A program made the translations under genes and the position numbers. The notes beneath the pieces are model-generated. The model was not told the origin of the DNA. It did not search any database and worked only from the letters and a program-made list of their open reading frames with translations. Of a stretch of DNA of 64,000 nucleotides, positions 54,067 to 62,853 are shown one piece after another; position 1 is the stretch's first letter; each line of letters opens with the position of its first letter. This DNA comes from Lientehia hominis (GTDB lineage: Bacteria; Bacillota; Clostridia; Lachnospirales; Lachnospiraceae), in the NCBI RefSeq assembly GCF_021044755.1, contig NZ_JAJNOR010000004.1, positions 1 to 64,000 of the forward strand, read 5' to 3'.

Positions 54067-54675
54067 ATGAGCATGACCATTTTATACGAAGTACATGGCA
54101 ATCTTTACGTGAACCTGACCAACAAATGTTCCTGTGCCTGTACCTTCTGTCTCCGACAGACCAGGGATCACATGGAGGACTCCGATGTGCTCTGGCTGGA
54201 CCGGGAACCTTCCGTGGAAGAAGCAAAGGCAGAATTTGAAAAGTTTGACATGGACAAATACAGCGAGGTGGTATTCTGCGGGTTCGGGGAACCTACGATG
54301 AGGCTGGATGCCATGCTTTCCGTGGCGGCTTTTGTGAAAGAGAAATATGGAAAGCCCACCAGGGTCAACACAAATGGACTGGCGGATCTGTTTTACGGAG
54401 AACCGACGGCCCATAAGCTCAAGGGGCTGATTGATACGGTATCCATCAGCCTGAACACACCGAATAAGGAGCGATATTACGAATTGACCAGAAGCAGGTT
54501 CGGAATCGGTTCCTTCGACGCCATGCTGGCTTATGCGGCGGACTGTACGAAATACGTGCCCCATGTGGTCATGACTACGGTGGATACTACCCTTACCAAA
54601 GAAGAAGAAGATGCCTGCAGAGAAATCTGCCGTAATCTGGGCGTGACTTATCGGATACGTCCTTGGGAGGATTGA
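54067..54675 (+). CDS. TatD-linked radical SAM protein
   Basis: This short, 202-residue radical SAM protein has the cluster motif NKCSCACTFC (C-x3-C-x2-C) followed by LRQTRD, with CGFGEPTMR and VNTNGLADLFYG motifs. It matches a small family named for genomic linkage to tatD; here no tatD is adjacent. The reaction is unknown. GAGGGAAAAG precedes the ATG. The maf start is one base after its stop. Confidence 0.85.
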   Translation: MSMTILYEVHGNLYVNLTNKCSCACTFCLRQTRDHMEDSDVLWLDREPSVEEAKAEFEKFDMDKYSEVVFCGFGEPTMRLDAMLSVAAFVKEKYGKPTRVNTNGLADLFYGEPTAHKLKGLIDTVSISLNTPNKERYYELTRSRFGIGSFDAMLAYAADCTKYVPHVVMTTVDTTLTKEEEDACREICRNLGVTYRIRPWED

Positions 54676-54676
54676 G

Positions 54677-55258
54677 ATGGGAAAACTGATACTGGCGTCA
54701 GCGTCTCCCAGGAGGAAGGAGCTCCTGTCGCTCACCGGGCTTCCTTTTACTGTTATCCCGGGGAACGGAGAGGAAGTCATCCATACCAGTGATCCGGCAG
54801 AAGCGGTGGAGGCTCTTTCCAGGGAAAAAGCTGAGGCAGTCTGTGGCAGAGCAGGTGAAGAGGATGTGATAATCGGCGCTGATACGGTGGTTGCTCTGGA
54901 TTCTTTGATTTTGGGAAAGCCTGCCGGCGAAGAAGAGGCCTTCTCCATGCTGAAGAGGCTGCAGGGCAGGGAGCATGCGGTATATACCGGGGTCACGGTC
55001 CTTGAGAAGGGGAAACCATTGGAAAGGGTGACTTTTTCTGAGAAGACGACGGTCCACGTGCTTCCCATGACGGATGAGGAGATCCTGGACTATATTGCCA
55101 CGGGAGAGCCCATGGATAAAGCGGGGGCCTATGGCATCCAGGGGAGATTTGCCGTATATGTGCGGGGAATCGAGGGAGATTACCAGAACGTGGTAGGGCT
55201 TCCGGTATCGAGACTGTATGGATTTTTGCGGAAATACAAGGAGAATCTGAATGATTAA
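54677..55258 (+). CDS. maf: Maf-type nucleoside triphosphate pyrophosphatase
   Basis: This 193-residue enzyme hydrolyses non-canonical or excess nucleotides to monophosphates. LILASASPRRKELLSLTG is the signature start. IIGADTVVAL, GKPAGEEEAFSMLKRLQGREHAVYTGV and DKAGAYGIQG complete the fold. GAGG lies just before the ATG, and its end overlaps the Cof gene by 8 bases. Confidence 0.95.
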   Translation: MGKLILASASPRRKELLSLTGLPFTVIPGNGEEVIHTSDPAEAVEALSREKAEAVCGRAGEEDVIIGADTVVALDSLILGKPAGEEEAFSMLKRLQGREHAVYTGVTVLEKGKPLERVTFSEKTTVHVLPMTDEEILDYIATGEPMDKAGAYGIQGRFAVYVRGIEGDYQNVVGLPVSRLYGFLRKYKENLND

Positions 55259-56057
55259 ACTGATTGTAACGGACATCGACGGGACACTGGTAGAGGACGG
55301 GGCTAACACACTTCCGGAAGGGATGATGGAGACTATTGAAGCGCTGATAGATCGGGGAATCGTCTTTGTAGCAGCCAGCGGGCGGTCCCTGGTGAGCCTG
55401 GAGCGGCTTTTTGAGCCGATCAAAGAAAAAATCTATTATGCTGCATGCAACGGGACACTGGTCGGACCGTATCGGAATTTAATGTTCACGGAAAATCTGG
55501 AAAAGGATCTTCTAAGAGAGCTTCTTCGGGATGCGAGAGAATATAAAGATGCGGTCGCTTTTCTGACCGGAGCCGGCATCATGTATTCTGATACTCAGGA
55601 TGAAAAGCTGCTGCAATGGCTGACAGAAGGTTACCGGGAGAATATCACCCGTGTTCCGGATATCGCTCAGATGCCGGATGATTTTGTGAAGCTCAGTATC
55701 TATGACCGGAACAGGCGCTCCGGCGAGACCTTCCGCCCTTTTTGCAAAAAATGGGACGGCGTGGTGTCCATGGCTACGGCAGGGGCTATGTGGCTGGATG
55801 TCTATAAGATCGGAGTCAATAAAGGGACTGCCGTGAAAAAGCTGCAGGAGCTTCTTGGCGTATCAAGGGAGGAGACACTGGCTTTCGGAGACCAGCAGAA
55901 TGATATCGAGATGCTGGGGAAGGCATATCACAGCTATGCCATAGGGAACGCTCTTCCCGAGGTAAAGGCTGTAGCCCGGTATGTGGCCGACAGCAATGTG
56001 AACGGAGGAGCGCTGAAGGTATTCCGTTCATTGCTGCAGAAAGGAAGTCATAAATGA
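55251..56057 (+). CDS. Cof-type HAD superfamily phosphatase
   Basis: This 268-residue HAD hydrolase has motif I LIVTDIDGTLV (catalytic Asp pair), motif II VAASGRS, Lys in DVYKIGVNKGTAVKKL, and motif IV FGDQQNDIEML. The C2 cap of the Cof type lies between. It dephosphorylates sugar or cofactor phosphates; the substrate is not predictable. AAGGAG precedes the ATG. It overlaps sbcD by ATGA. Confidence 0.93.
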   Translation: MIKLIVTDIDGTLVEDGANTLPEGMMETIEALIDRGIVFVAASGRSLVSLERLFEPIKEKIYYAACNGTLVGPYRNLMFTENLEKDLLRELLRDAREYKDAVAFLTGAGIMYSDTQDEKLLQWLTEGYRENITRVPDIAQMPDDFVKLSIYDRNRRSGETFRPFCKKWDGVVSMATAGAMWLDVYKIGVNKGTAVKKLQELLGVSREETLAFGDQQNDIEMLGKAYHSYAIGNALPEVKAVARYVADSNVNGGALKVFRSLLQKGSHK

Positions 56058-57211
56058 AATTCATCCATACAGGAGATCTGCATATAGGAAAGATCGTGAA
56101 TGGCTTTTCCATGCTGGAGGAACAGAAGCGGGCGCTGGACGCCATATTCACCCTGGCAGAAGAGACTTGTGCAGATGCCGTCCTGATAGCGGGAGATATC
56201 TATGACAGGGCGATTCCGCCAAAGGAGGGCGTGTCGCTGTTTGATGGATTCTTAGGTCGGTGTACGGAAGCGGGTATACCGGTCCTTGGCATCGCGGGAA
56301 ATCATGATTCTCCGGAACGCATCAGCTTTGGGGAAATTCCTTTAAAGAGACAGGGAATTTATCTGGATGGGGTCCTTAAAGAGTCCCCGACGGCCGTCTG
56401 TTTTTCGGACGAATGGGGAACCGTGACTGTACATCTTCTGCCTTTTGCGGGACCGGCGGGGATGAAAGCGGCATTTGGAGATGGGGAGTCCGATGCGGAA
56501 GGGTTTCCAGAGGGTGTACAGAATGCGGTAAAAAGAATGCAAGTGTCCCATGGAGAACGCCATGTACTGGTGACGCATCATTTTGTCGGTGAAGGGGAAT
56601 GGCGGCCGGAGGTTTGTGATTCCGAGAGCAGGACCGCTGTGGGAGGTGCGGATTTGGTAGACGCCTCCCTTTTTGATGCTTTCGACTATACGGCCCTGGG
56701 ACATCTGCATCGGGCACAAAAAGTCGGAAAGAGACACATTTATTATTCAGGTTCTCCTGTCAAATATTCTTTTTCCGAAGCGGATCAGAGGAAGAGTGTT
56801 TTTTTGGTGGAGCTGCGGGAAAAGGGGAATTTAACGATAGAAAGGCGTTTTCTGACGCCGATCCACGACATGCGTATCATACGCGGCCCTCTGATGGAGC
56901 TGATGAAGCCGGAGGTCTATGACCTGGCAGACCGGGAGGATTATATCTGTGCGGTGCTCACGGATGAAGAAGAGCTTTTAGATCCGGCGGAATCCTTAAG
57001 GGCAGTATATCCCAATCTGATGCAGCTGGTCCTGGAAAAGAATCTGACCGGAGAGGGAGAGGGAACTTTTTCCGGCAGGACCCGGGAGAGAAAAAGCCCG
57101 GAGGAGCTGTTTGAGGAGTTTTTCCGGGAAGTGACCGGGCGTGAGGCTGACGAAGCGAGGCTCGATGTCATGAGAGAAGCGATAGAATGGGCAGAAAAGG
57201 AGGCGCCATGA
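56054..57211 (+). CDS. sbcD: Exonuclease SbcCD, nuclease subunit SbcD
   Basis: This 385-residue Mre11-type nuclease has metal-binding motifs HTGDLHIGK, IAGDIYDRA, IAGNHDSPER, VTHHFVG and ALGHLHRAQ. With SbcC it opens hairpins and blocked DNA ends. The ATG overlaps the upstream stop, and its own stop overlaps sbcC. Confidence 0.96.
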   Translation: MKFIHTGDLHIGKIVNGFSMLEEQKRALDAIFTLAEETCADAVLIAGDIYDRAIPPKEGVSLFDGFLGRCTEAGIPVLGIAGNHDSPERISFGEIPLKRQGIYLDGVLKESPTAVCFSDEWGTVTVHLLPFAGPAGMKAAFGDGESDAEGFPEGVQNAVKRMQVSHGERHVLVTHHFVGEGEWRPEVCDSESRTAVGGADLVDASLFDAFDYTALGHLHRAQKVGKRHIYYSGSPVKYSFSEADQRKSVFLVELREKGNLTIERRFLTPIHDMRIIRGPLMELMKPEVYDLADREDYICAVLTDEEELLDPAESLRAVYPNLMQLVLEKNLTGEGEGTFSGRTRERKSPEELFEEFFREVTGREADEARLDVMREAIEWAEKEAP

Positions 57212-59496
57212 AACCAGAATATCTGGAACTCAGTGCCTGGGGGCCATATAAAGGCAGGGAATCCATAGATTTCAGCCGTATGGGAAAAAGCGGCCTGTTT
57301 TTGATAACCGGAGCAACGGGAGCGGGAAAGACCACCATATTTGACGCGGTCTGTTTTGCCCTTTACGGATGCGTAAGCGGAAGTCTCAGAGGCCAGGACA
57401 GCTTACGGAGCGGATTTGCGGATAAGAATTCCAGGACATATGTAAAGCTTATATTCAGCCACAAAGGGAAACGGTATCTGGTGGAGCGCAATCCCAGATA
57501 TGACAGGCCGAAGCTGCGGGGAAATGGTGTTACTACAGAAGCAGAGAAAGGGACGCTTTATTTCATGGAGGGCTCGTCTGAAACCCTGTTGGCAGAGGGA
57601 GCGTCTGCCGTAACAGAGCGGATCACAGAGCTTCTCGGTCTTCGCTTTTCTCAGTTCAAGCAGCTTTCCATGCTGGCCCAGGGGGAATTCAGCCAGTTTC
57701 TGACGGCCTCCTCCAAAGAGAGAACGCAGATATTCCGGAATATTTTTGAGACAAGAATCTATGATTCCATACAAAAATATCTGAGCGGACGGGCCAAAGC
57801 ACTCAGCCGGGAAATCCAAGAATGCCGTGTGAGGGAAGAAGAGGCCGCTGCCAGGATACGGACGGAGGATGAGGAATTTATACAGCTTCTTCAGGCCGAA
57901 AAGAAGGACTATGAGAGGATATTCCGCCGTCTTGAGGAAGAATTGGAAGAGTTGGAGAGTCAAAAGAATAACACGGCTGAGCTGGCAGAAAAAACGGGCA
58001 GGGAACGGGAAAAATGCCTTTCTCGTCTGGACAACGCCCGGAGCTTGAAAAAAAAGGAAGAGGAGGCAGGCCGGTTAAAGAAGACCATAGAAATTCTGGA
58101 AGAGGAGGCCGGACGCGCGGGGAAAGAGAAATCACAGATAGAAAAAGGCAGAAGAGCTCTGGAAATATACCCTTTCAAAGAAAGGCTTTTGTCGGAGAAG
58201 GACCGCCTGTATTCTGCTCAGAAGGAAATAGATAAAGAAAAGCAAATTCTGATCAGGAGGCAGGAAGCGTTTCTGGAGGCGCTCCAGAAAAAGAAACGTT
58301 TGAGGGAGCGTCTGGAAGAAATAAGGGATATACAGAAGAAACAGCTGATAGGGATTTTGGCAGAGGGACTGGAGGAAGGGACGCCATGTCCGGTGTGCGG
58401 CTCGAAACGCCATCCGTCTCCGGCGTATTGTAAGGAACAAAAGGATTCCGGATTCACGGACGCAGATCTGAAAGCCATGGAAAAACAGGTGCAGGCGGCG
58501 GAAACAGAAGAGGAAAGGGCTCATGAGGCCGCAGCATTGGCAAAGGGTACGCTGGAACGGCTGGAAAAACAGGCCGCGGACGATGAGAAAGAAATTTGCC
58601 GGCTGGAGCGGATTTGGAAAAAGAAGCTTGAAGACGCGGGGTTCTCGGGCGGGGAAGATTACCAGGCCTCTTTTTCGAGCAGGGCAGAAATAGAGAAGAA
58701 GGAAAGGGAAATACGAAAAAAAGAGGATGAACTACGGGAGAAAAAAACACTTTTCAGACGTCTGCGTCAGGAAATCGATACAGGGGAGAAAGAGGATGAC
58801 AATGTCCTGCAGGAGGAAGCAGAAAAAATCCAAAGGGAATATGACCGCCTGACGAGAGAAAAGGAAGCCATAGCCGTCCTTCTGGAGACTGGAAAAAACA
58901 GCGCTGAGGTGCTGCGCGCACAGCAGAAGAAAGAACGCAGCCTTTTGGATGCCTATGGAATAGCTGGAGACGTGGAACGAGCCGTATCCGGCTACAATAA
59001 AAAACATTTGGTCTTCGAACAGTATGTGCTGTCCGTCTATTTTGAAGAGATCCTGGAGGCGGCCAACAAAAGATTCGGCAGGATGAGCGACGGACGGTAT
59101 GGCTTTAAGCGGGCCGAGGAAGCAAAAGACGGGAGGACGAAGGAAGGGATGGAGCTTCTCATATTGGATGCTTATACGGGAAAAGCACGATCTGTGAAAA
59201 CATTGTCCGGGGGAGAATCTTTTAAAGCCGCGCTTTCTCTGGCTCTGGGGATGGCAGACGTCATACAGGCCTATGCCGGAGGAATCCAGGTGGAGACTCT
59301 GTTTATCGATGAAGGGTTCGGTTCTCTGGACAGCGAGTCTCTGGATCAGGCGGTAAATGTGCTTCGTTCCCTGGCCGGAGGAAACCGCCTTGTGGGAATC
59401 GTGTCCCATGTGGAGGAGCTTAAGGAGCGGCTGGAGCGCAGGATCATCATAGAAAAATCGAATACAGGTAGCACAATACGCGCTTCTGTGATATGA
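57208..59496 (+). CDS. sbcC: Exonuclease SbcCD, ATPase subunit SbcC
   Basis: This 762-residue SMC-like ATPase is shorter than typical SbcC (about 1000 or more). The N-terminal half-site has LSAWGPYKG and Walker A GATGAGKTT (35-43). Long charged coiled coils flank the zinc hook CPVC (Cys394, Cys397). The C-terminal lobe has signature LSGGES (about 667) and Walker B TLFIDEGFGSLD (about 698). All functional parts are present, so the arms are simply short. ATG 57208 has GGAGG upstream and overlaps sbcD by ATGA; a start 21 bases earlier lies within sbcD. Confidence 0.94.
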   Translation: MKPEYLELSAWGPYKGRESIDFSRMGKSGLFLITGATGAGKTTIFDAVCFALYGCVSGSLRGQDSLRSGFADKNSRTYVKLIFSHKGKRYLVERNPRYDRPKLRGNGVTTEAEKGTLYFMEGSSETLLAEGASAVTERITELLGLRFSQFKQLSMLAQGEFSQFLTASSKERTQIFRNIFETRIYDSIQKYLSGRAKALSREIQECRVREEEAAARIRTEDEEFIQLLQAEKKDYERIFRRLEEELEELESQKNNTAELAEKTGREREKCLSRLDNARSLKKKEEEAGRLKKTIEILEEEAGRAGKEKSQIEKGRRALEIYPFKERLLSEKDRLYSAQKEIDKEKQILIRRQEAFLEALQKKKRLRERLEEIRDIQKKQLIGILAEGLEEGTPCPVCGSKRHPSPAYCKEQKDSGFTDADLKAMEKQVQAAETEEERAHEAAALAKGTLERLEKQAADDEKEICRLERIWKKKLEDAGFSGGEDYQASFSSRAEIEKKEREIRKKEDELREKKTLFRRLRQEIDTGEKEDDNVLQEEAEKIQREYDRLTREKEAIAVLLETGKNSAEVLRAQQKKERSLLDAYGIAGDVERAVSGYNKKHLVFEQYVLSVYFEEILEAANKRFGRMSDGRYGFKRAEEAKDGRTKEGMELLILDAYTGKARSVKTLSGGESFKAALSLALGMADVIQAYAGGIQVETLFIDEGFGSLDSESLDQAVNVLRSLAGGNRLVGIVSHVEELKERLERRIIIEKSNTGSTIRASVI

Positions 59497-59534
59497 TGAT
59501 TTGGAAAAATAGGTTATTATTCGGAGGGAATGGC

Positions 59535-60566
59535 GTGAAATTGGCATGGAAAAGGGGAACAGCCCTTTTGCTGGCTCTGGCGGTAATATGCGGCCTGTGT
59601 GGCTGCCAAAAAGGAAAAAGCATCCGTTTTACCACAGGGCTCGGCGATAAGGAACTCTTTAAAATAGGAGATGAGATATGTACCAGACAGGAGGCCATGG
59701 TATTTGTTCTGAGCCAGAAGAAGAATTATGAACGTTCTTACGGCAGGGAAATCTGGGATGTGAAGATATATGGCGAGACTTTTTCCGCATATATGCGGGA
59801 CAACCTTCAGGACTTTCTGGCGAAGATGAAGTGTATGGTGCTGATGGCTGATAAATATAAAGTGGAGCTGAGCGATGAAGAGAAGCTCCGGATCGAACAG
59901 GCGGCGGAAACCTATTTTGAAGGACTTCCGGAGAATGTGATACAGGCTTCTGGGATTGGGGAGCCGGATGTGAAAACGGTGTTTCATGATTACTATGTGT
60001 CCAATAAGCTGATGAAGCAGCTGACAGCGGATGTCTCCACGGAGATCAGCGAAGATGAGGCGCGGGTGATCACGGTGCAGCAGATTTTTTTGAGCACAGA
60101 GGGTCTGAGCGCCGAGGAAAAAGAAGCGAAGAGAAAAACGGCGCAGAAGGTCAAAGAGCAGGCCGACGCGGGAGCGGATTTTGCCGTGTTGGGGAAAAAC
60201 AACAATGAATCCGAGAGCTTTGAACTCCAGATTGCCAGGGACGATACGGAAACCCAGTTCGAGAATGCGGCATATGCGCTGAGCACCGGGCAGATCAGCG
60301 AGGTTGTGGAGACTGCCTATGGCTTTCATGTCATTAAATGTATCAACAATTATGACGAGCAGGAGACGGCAAAGCATAAAACGGAGCTGGCCAGAAAATG
60401 CAAAGAGGACCGGTTCTACGAGTATTATGACGCTTTTGTAAAGACCATTGTGGCAGAATACAATGAAAAAGCCTGGAAGACCATAGACTACAGCCAGGAG
60501 CTGGAAGAACCGCAGGCAGATTTCTATGAAGTATATGACCAGTATTTCGGAGCAGATACGTATTGA
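59535..60566 (+). CDS. PpiC/PrsA-type peptidyl-prolyl isomerase lipoprotein
   Basis: This 343-residue protein has a lipoprotein signal (WKRGTALLLALAVICGLCGC, lipobox LCGC), SurA-like helical N-domain and a parvulin domain (about 180-285). Parvulin marks include VQQIFLSTEG, ADAGADFAVLGKNNNE, YALSTGQISEVVETAYGFHVIKC. It probably folds exported proteins at the outer face of the membrane. The GTG start has GGAGGG six bases upstream; an in-frame ATG 42 bases earlier overlaps sbcC and lacks a site. Confidence 0.9.
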   Translation: MKLAWKRGTALLLALAVICGLCGCQKGKSIRFTTGLGDKELFKIGDEICTRQEAMVFVLSQKKNYERSYGREIWDVKIYGETFSAYMRDNLQDFLAKMKCMVLMADKYKVELSDEEKLRIEQAAETYFEGLPENVIQASGIGEPDVKTVFHDYYVSNKLMKQLTADVSTEISEDEARVITVQQIFLSTEGLSAEEKEAKRKTAQKVKEQADAGADFAVLGKNNNESESFELQIARDDTETQFENAAYALSTGQISEVVETAYGFHVIKCINNYDEQETAKHKTELARKCKEDRFYEYYDAFVKTIVAEYNEKAWKTIDYSQELEEPQADFYEVYDQYFGADTY

Positions 60567-60578
60567 AATGAGGGAAAC

Positions 60579-60610
60579 GAAAAAAGGGATGCCGAAGCAT
60601 CCCTTTTCGT
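60579..60610. terminator. Bidirectional terminator between ppiC and the Cys-rich gene
   Basis: AAAAGGGATGC (60582-60592) pairs with GCATCCCTTTT (60597-60607) around a CGAA tetraloop. Confidence 0.88.
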
Positions 60611-60619
60611 TGTTTGGAA

Positions 60620-60856
60620 TCAGCATCCACTGCCGCAGATACAGGACAGAAGAAGAATCCAAATCAGGCATCCGCAGCCGTCGCCGCCGAAGTTGGCAAT
60701 GCCGCTGCCGCCGCCGCATCCGCAGCCGTCGCCGCAGGAGCCGTTTCCGCCTCCGCACATGCACAGGATCAGTAACAGGAATAAAATGTTGTTTCCTCCA
60801 CAGCCATTTCCACAGCTAGTTCCGCATCCACAGTTTGTTGCAGCCAAATCACTCAT
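60620..60856 (-). CDS. Small Cys/Gly-rich protein (chorion-like, HCB type)
   Basis: This 78-residue protein contains 14 Cys and 23 Gly. It starts MSDLAATNCGCG and has two short hydrophobic stretches (NNILFLLLILCMC and CLIWILLLSCIC) separated by a Gly/Cys repeat region. It resembles small proteins annotated in clostridia as chorion-class high-cysteine proteins; their function is not known. It is a real gene: GGAGGA lies seven bases before the ATG, and it has its own intergenic promoter space and shares a terminator. On the minus strand upstream, CATATCATA with AC 17 bases before it loosely resembles a late sporulation promoter (weak). Cross-linking in a spore or envelope layer is one idea. Confidence 0.75.
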   Translation of the reverse strand: MSDLAATNCGCGTSCGNGCGGNNILFLLLILCMCGGGNGSCGDGCGCGGGSGIANFGGDGCGCLIWILLLSCICGSGC

Positions 60857-60958
60857 TTCGAGTCCTCCAATATTTGATTACAATATATGATATGTGAGGA
60901 GGCTTGCCCTTGTTTCCTAGGTTTCAATTAATTATTTAAAGTTTGGTGTTAGAAAGAC

Positions 60959-60987
60959 TTGAAAAAAGTAAGCATGACCCCTATAAT
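60959..60987 (+). promoter_or_regulatory. Sigma-A promoter for the Lrp-family gene
   Basis: TTGAAA at 60959-60964 and TATAAT at 60982-60987 with a 17-bp spacer, 33 bases before the start. Confidence 0.75.
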
Positions 60988-61019
60988 GAAATAGGAAACT
61001 ATACAGGGGGTAATGTGTT

Positions 61020-61493
61020 ATGATGGATTATATAGACAGACAGATTGTAAATATTTTACAGAAAAACGCCAGAACACCGCTTAAGGTCATCGCGGAGAAA
61101 GCATATCTCTCTTCGCCGGCCGTTTCGGCCCGTATTGAGCGTCTGGAGAAAGCAGGGATCATCACCGGCTATTCTGCTGAGGTGAACGTGGAGAAGCTGG
61201 GATACCATATCATGGCGTTTATCAATCTGGAAGTGCAGCCTAAGCAGAAGGCTCAGTTTTATCCCTTTATTGAAGCGTGTCCCAACGTGCTTGAATGCAG
61301 CTGTGTGACCGGACAGTTTTCCATGCTCATTAAAGTGGCTTTCAAGAGTACCGTGGAACTGGACCAATTTATAGGGCGCCTTCAAGATTATGGAAGGACC
61401 AGCACTCAGATTGTATTTTCTACGTCGGTGGGCCCCAGGGGGATTCAGGTGCTGGGAGAAGGTGCCGATGAGACAAAAGGGGGAGAGGGATGA
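61020..61493 (+). CDS. Lrp/AsnC family transcriptional regulator
   Basis: This 157-residue regulator has an N-terminal helix-turn-helix (IDRQIVNILQKNARTPLKVIAEKAYLSSPAVSARIERLEKAGIITGYSAEV) and a C-terminal RAM ligand-binding domain (AFINLEVQPKQKAQFYPFIEACPNVLECSCVTGQFSMLIKV). It probably senses an amino acid. ATG 61020 or 61023 could be used; both lie after GGGGGT. Its stop overlaps the next gene by ATGA, so the two are coupled. Confidence 0.93.
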   Translation: MMDYIDRQIVNILQKNARTPLKVIAEKAYLSSPAVSARIERLEKAGIITGYSAEVNVEKLGYHIMAFINLEVQPKQKAQFYPFIEACPNVLECSCVTGQFSMLIKVAFKSTVELDQFIGRLQDYGRTSTQIVFSTSVGPRGIQVLGEGADETKGGEG

Positions 61494-62029
61494 AGGCCTG
61501 GGAGCATTTAAAGACGATATCCCATCATAAGCTTCTGGTCATGGAGAACTGTTTTGGGGTAGGGCTTTATAAGCAGGGGATTCTTCATGATCTGTCAAAA
61601 TATTCTCCATCGGAGTTTTTGGTAGGCTGTAAATATTACCAGGGAAACAGGAGCCCCAATGCGGCGGAGAGGGAGATCAGGGGATATTCTTCCGCCTGGC
61701 TGCACCATAAAGGGAGAAATAAGCATCATTTTGAGTACTGGATTGATGTGGATACCGATAAGGGATGCCAGATAGCGGGCATGAAAATGCCGGTAAAATA
61801 TGTGATCGAAATGTTTATGGACCGAATCGCCGCTTCAAAAACTTATAAAAAAGAGGCGTATACCGACAGCAGCCCCTGGGAATATTACGTGCGGAGAAAA
61901 GACGTTATGGTCATTCATCCGGTATCCCGAAGACAGTTGGAATTTTTGCTGAAAAAACTGGCAAGGGACGGTGAACAGGAGACATTCCGGTATATCCGGG
62001 AGAAAATCATGCAGAAAAAGCCGAAGTGA
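61490..62029 (+). CDS. DUF5662 family protein
   Basis: This 179-residue protein has conserved His/Asp-rich segments: HLKTISHHKLLVMENCF, LYKQGILHDLSKYSPSEF, AWLHHKGRNKHHFEYWID and MKMPVKYVIEMFMDRIAASKTY. The HD-like HDLSKYSP and HHKGRNKHH suggest a metal-binding, HD-domain-like fold (inference). The function is unknown. It overlaps the Lrp-type gene. Its stop codon is inside the stem of the terminator. Confidence 0.8.
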   Translation: MKAWEHLKTISHHKLLVMENCFGVGLYKQGILHDLSKYSPSEFLVGCKYYQGNRSPNAAEREIRGYSSAWLHHKGRNKHHFEYWIDVDTDKGCQIAGMKMPVKYVIEMFMDRIAASKTYKKEAYTDSSPWEYYVRRKDVMVIHPVSRRQLEFLLKKLARDGEQETFRYIREKIMQKKPK

Positions 62030-62053
62030 TATGAAGATATCCTTCGGCTTTGC
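62017..62053 (+). terminator. Rho-independent terminator after the DUF5662 gene
   Basis: AAAGCCGAAG pairs with CTTCGGCTTT across an AT-rich loop; the left arm includes the end of the coding sequence. Confidence 0.7.
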
Positions 62054-62175
62054 CATTATCCGGCATCTTTTGTGAAACTTGCGTGAATTCCAAACAAAAA
62101 CTATGGAATAAATAGGGCAAGTCTGCTAAAATTACTAACAATAGCAGTTATTTTACAGGAAAGTGGGTCGGGAAA

Positions 62176-62853
62176 ATGGATAGATTGAAAATACTTGTGG
62201 TAGATGATGAAAGCAGGATGCGGAAGCTGGTAAAAGACTTTCTGGTCAAGAAGGAGTTCGTCGTTTTGGAGGCCGAAGACGGCGAACAAGCGGTGGACAT
62301 TTTTTTTGCGGATAAGGATATCAATCTGATCATCATGGATGTGATGATGCCGAAGATGAACGGCTATGAGGCGGTCCGGACCATCCGCCAGTATTCCCAG
62401 GTACCTATCATTATGCTGACAGCCAAAGGGGAAGAGCGGGATGAGCTTCTCGGATTTGAGCTGGGCGTGGATGAATATATCTCAAAGCCTTTCAGCCCTA
62501 AGATCCTGGTGGCCAGAGTGGAAGCAATCCTCCGGCGGAGCAAGACCGTGAAAACAGACAGTATGGAGATTGGAGGAATCGTCCTCGACAAAGCGGCACA
62601 TCAGGTGAGTGTGGACGGTAAGTCCGTAGACTTGAGCTTTAAGGAATTTGAGCTTCTCACTTATTTTGTGGAAAACCAGGGACTTGCGCTCTCCAGAGAA
62701 AATATTCTGAATCATGTGTGGAATTATGATTATTTTGGAGATGCCAGGACCATAGATACCCATGTAAAGAAGCTGCGGAATAAGCTGGGCGCCAGAGGGG
62801 AATATATCAAAACCATTTGGGGCATGGGATATAAATTCGAGGTGGATAAATAA
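62176..62853 (+). CDS. OmpR-family response regulator
   Basis: This 225-residue regulator has a receiver domain with acidic pocket DDE (10-12), phospho-acceptor Asp55 in IIMDVMMPKMNG, conserved Thr in LTAKGEE and Lys in YISKPFSP. A winged-helix DNA-binding domain follows (about 125-225) with LSFKEFELLTYFVENQGLALSRENILNHVWNYDYFGDARTIDTHVKKLRNKL. It forms an operon with the histidine kinase that starts at the next base. Confidence 0.96.
   Translation: MDRLKILVVDDESRMRKLVKDFLVKKEFVVLEAEDGEQAVDIFFADKDINLIIMDVMMPKMNGYEAVRTIRQYSQVPIIMLTAKGEERDELLGFELGVDEYISKPFSPKILVARVEAILRRSKTVKTDSMEIGGIVLDKAAHQVSVDGKSVDLSFKEFELLTYFVENQGLALSRENILNHVWNYDYFGDARTIDTHVKKLRNKLGARGEYIKTIWGMGYKFEVDK

Noticed and set aside
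59517..60764. 415-residue open frame on the minus strand opposite the PpiC gene
   Set aside because: It is antisense to a lipoprotein with clear signal and parvulin motifs and also crosses the terminator and the Cys-rich gene.
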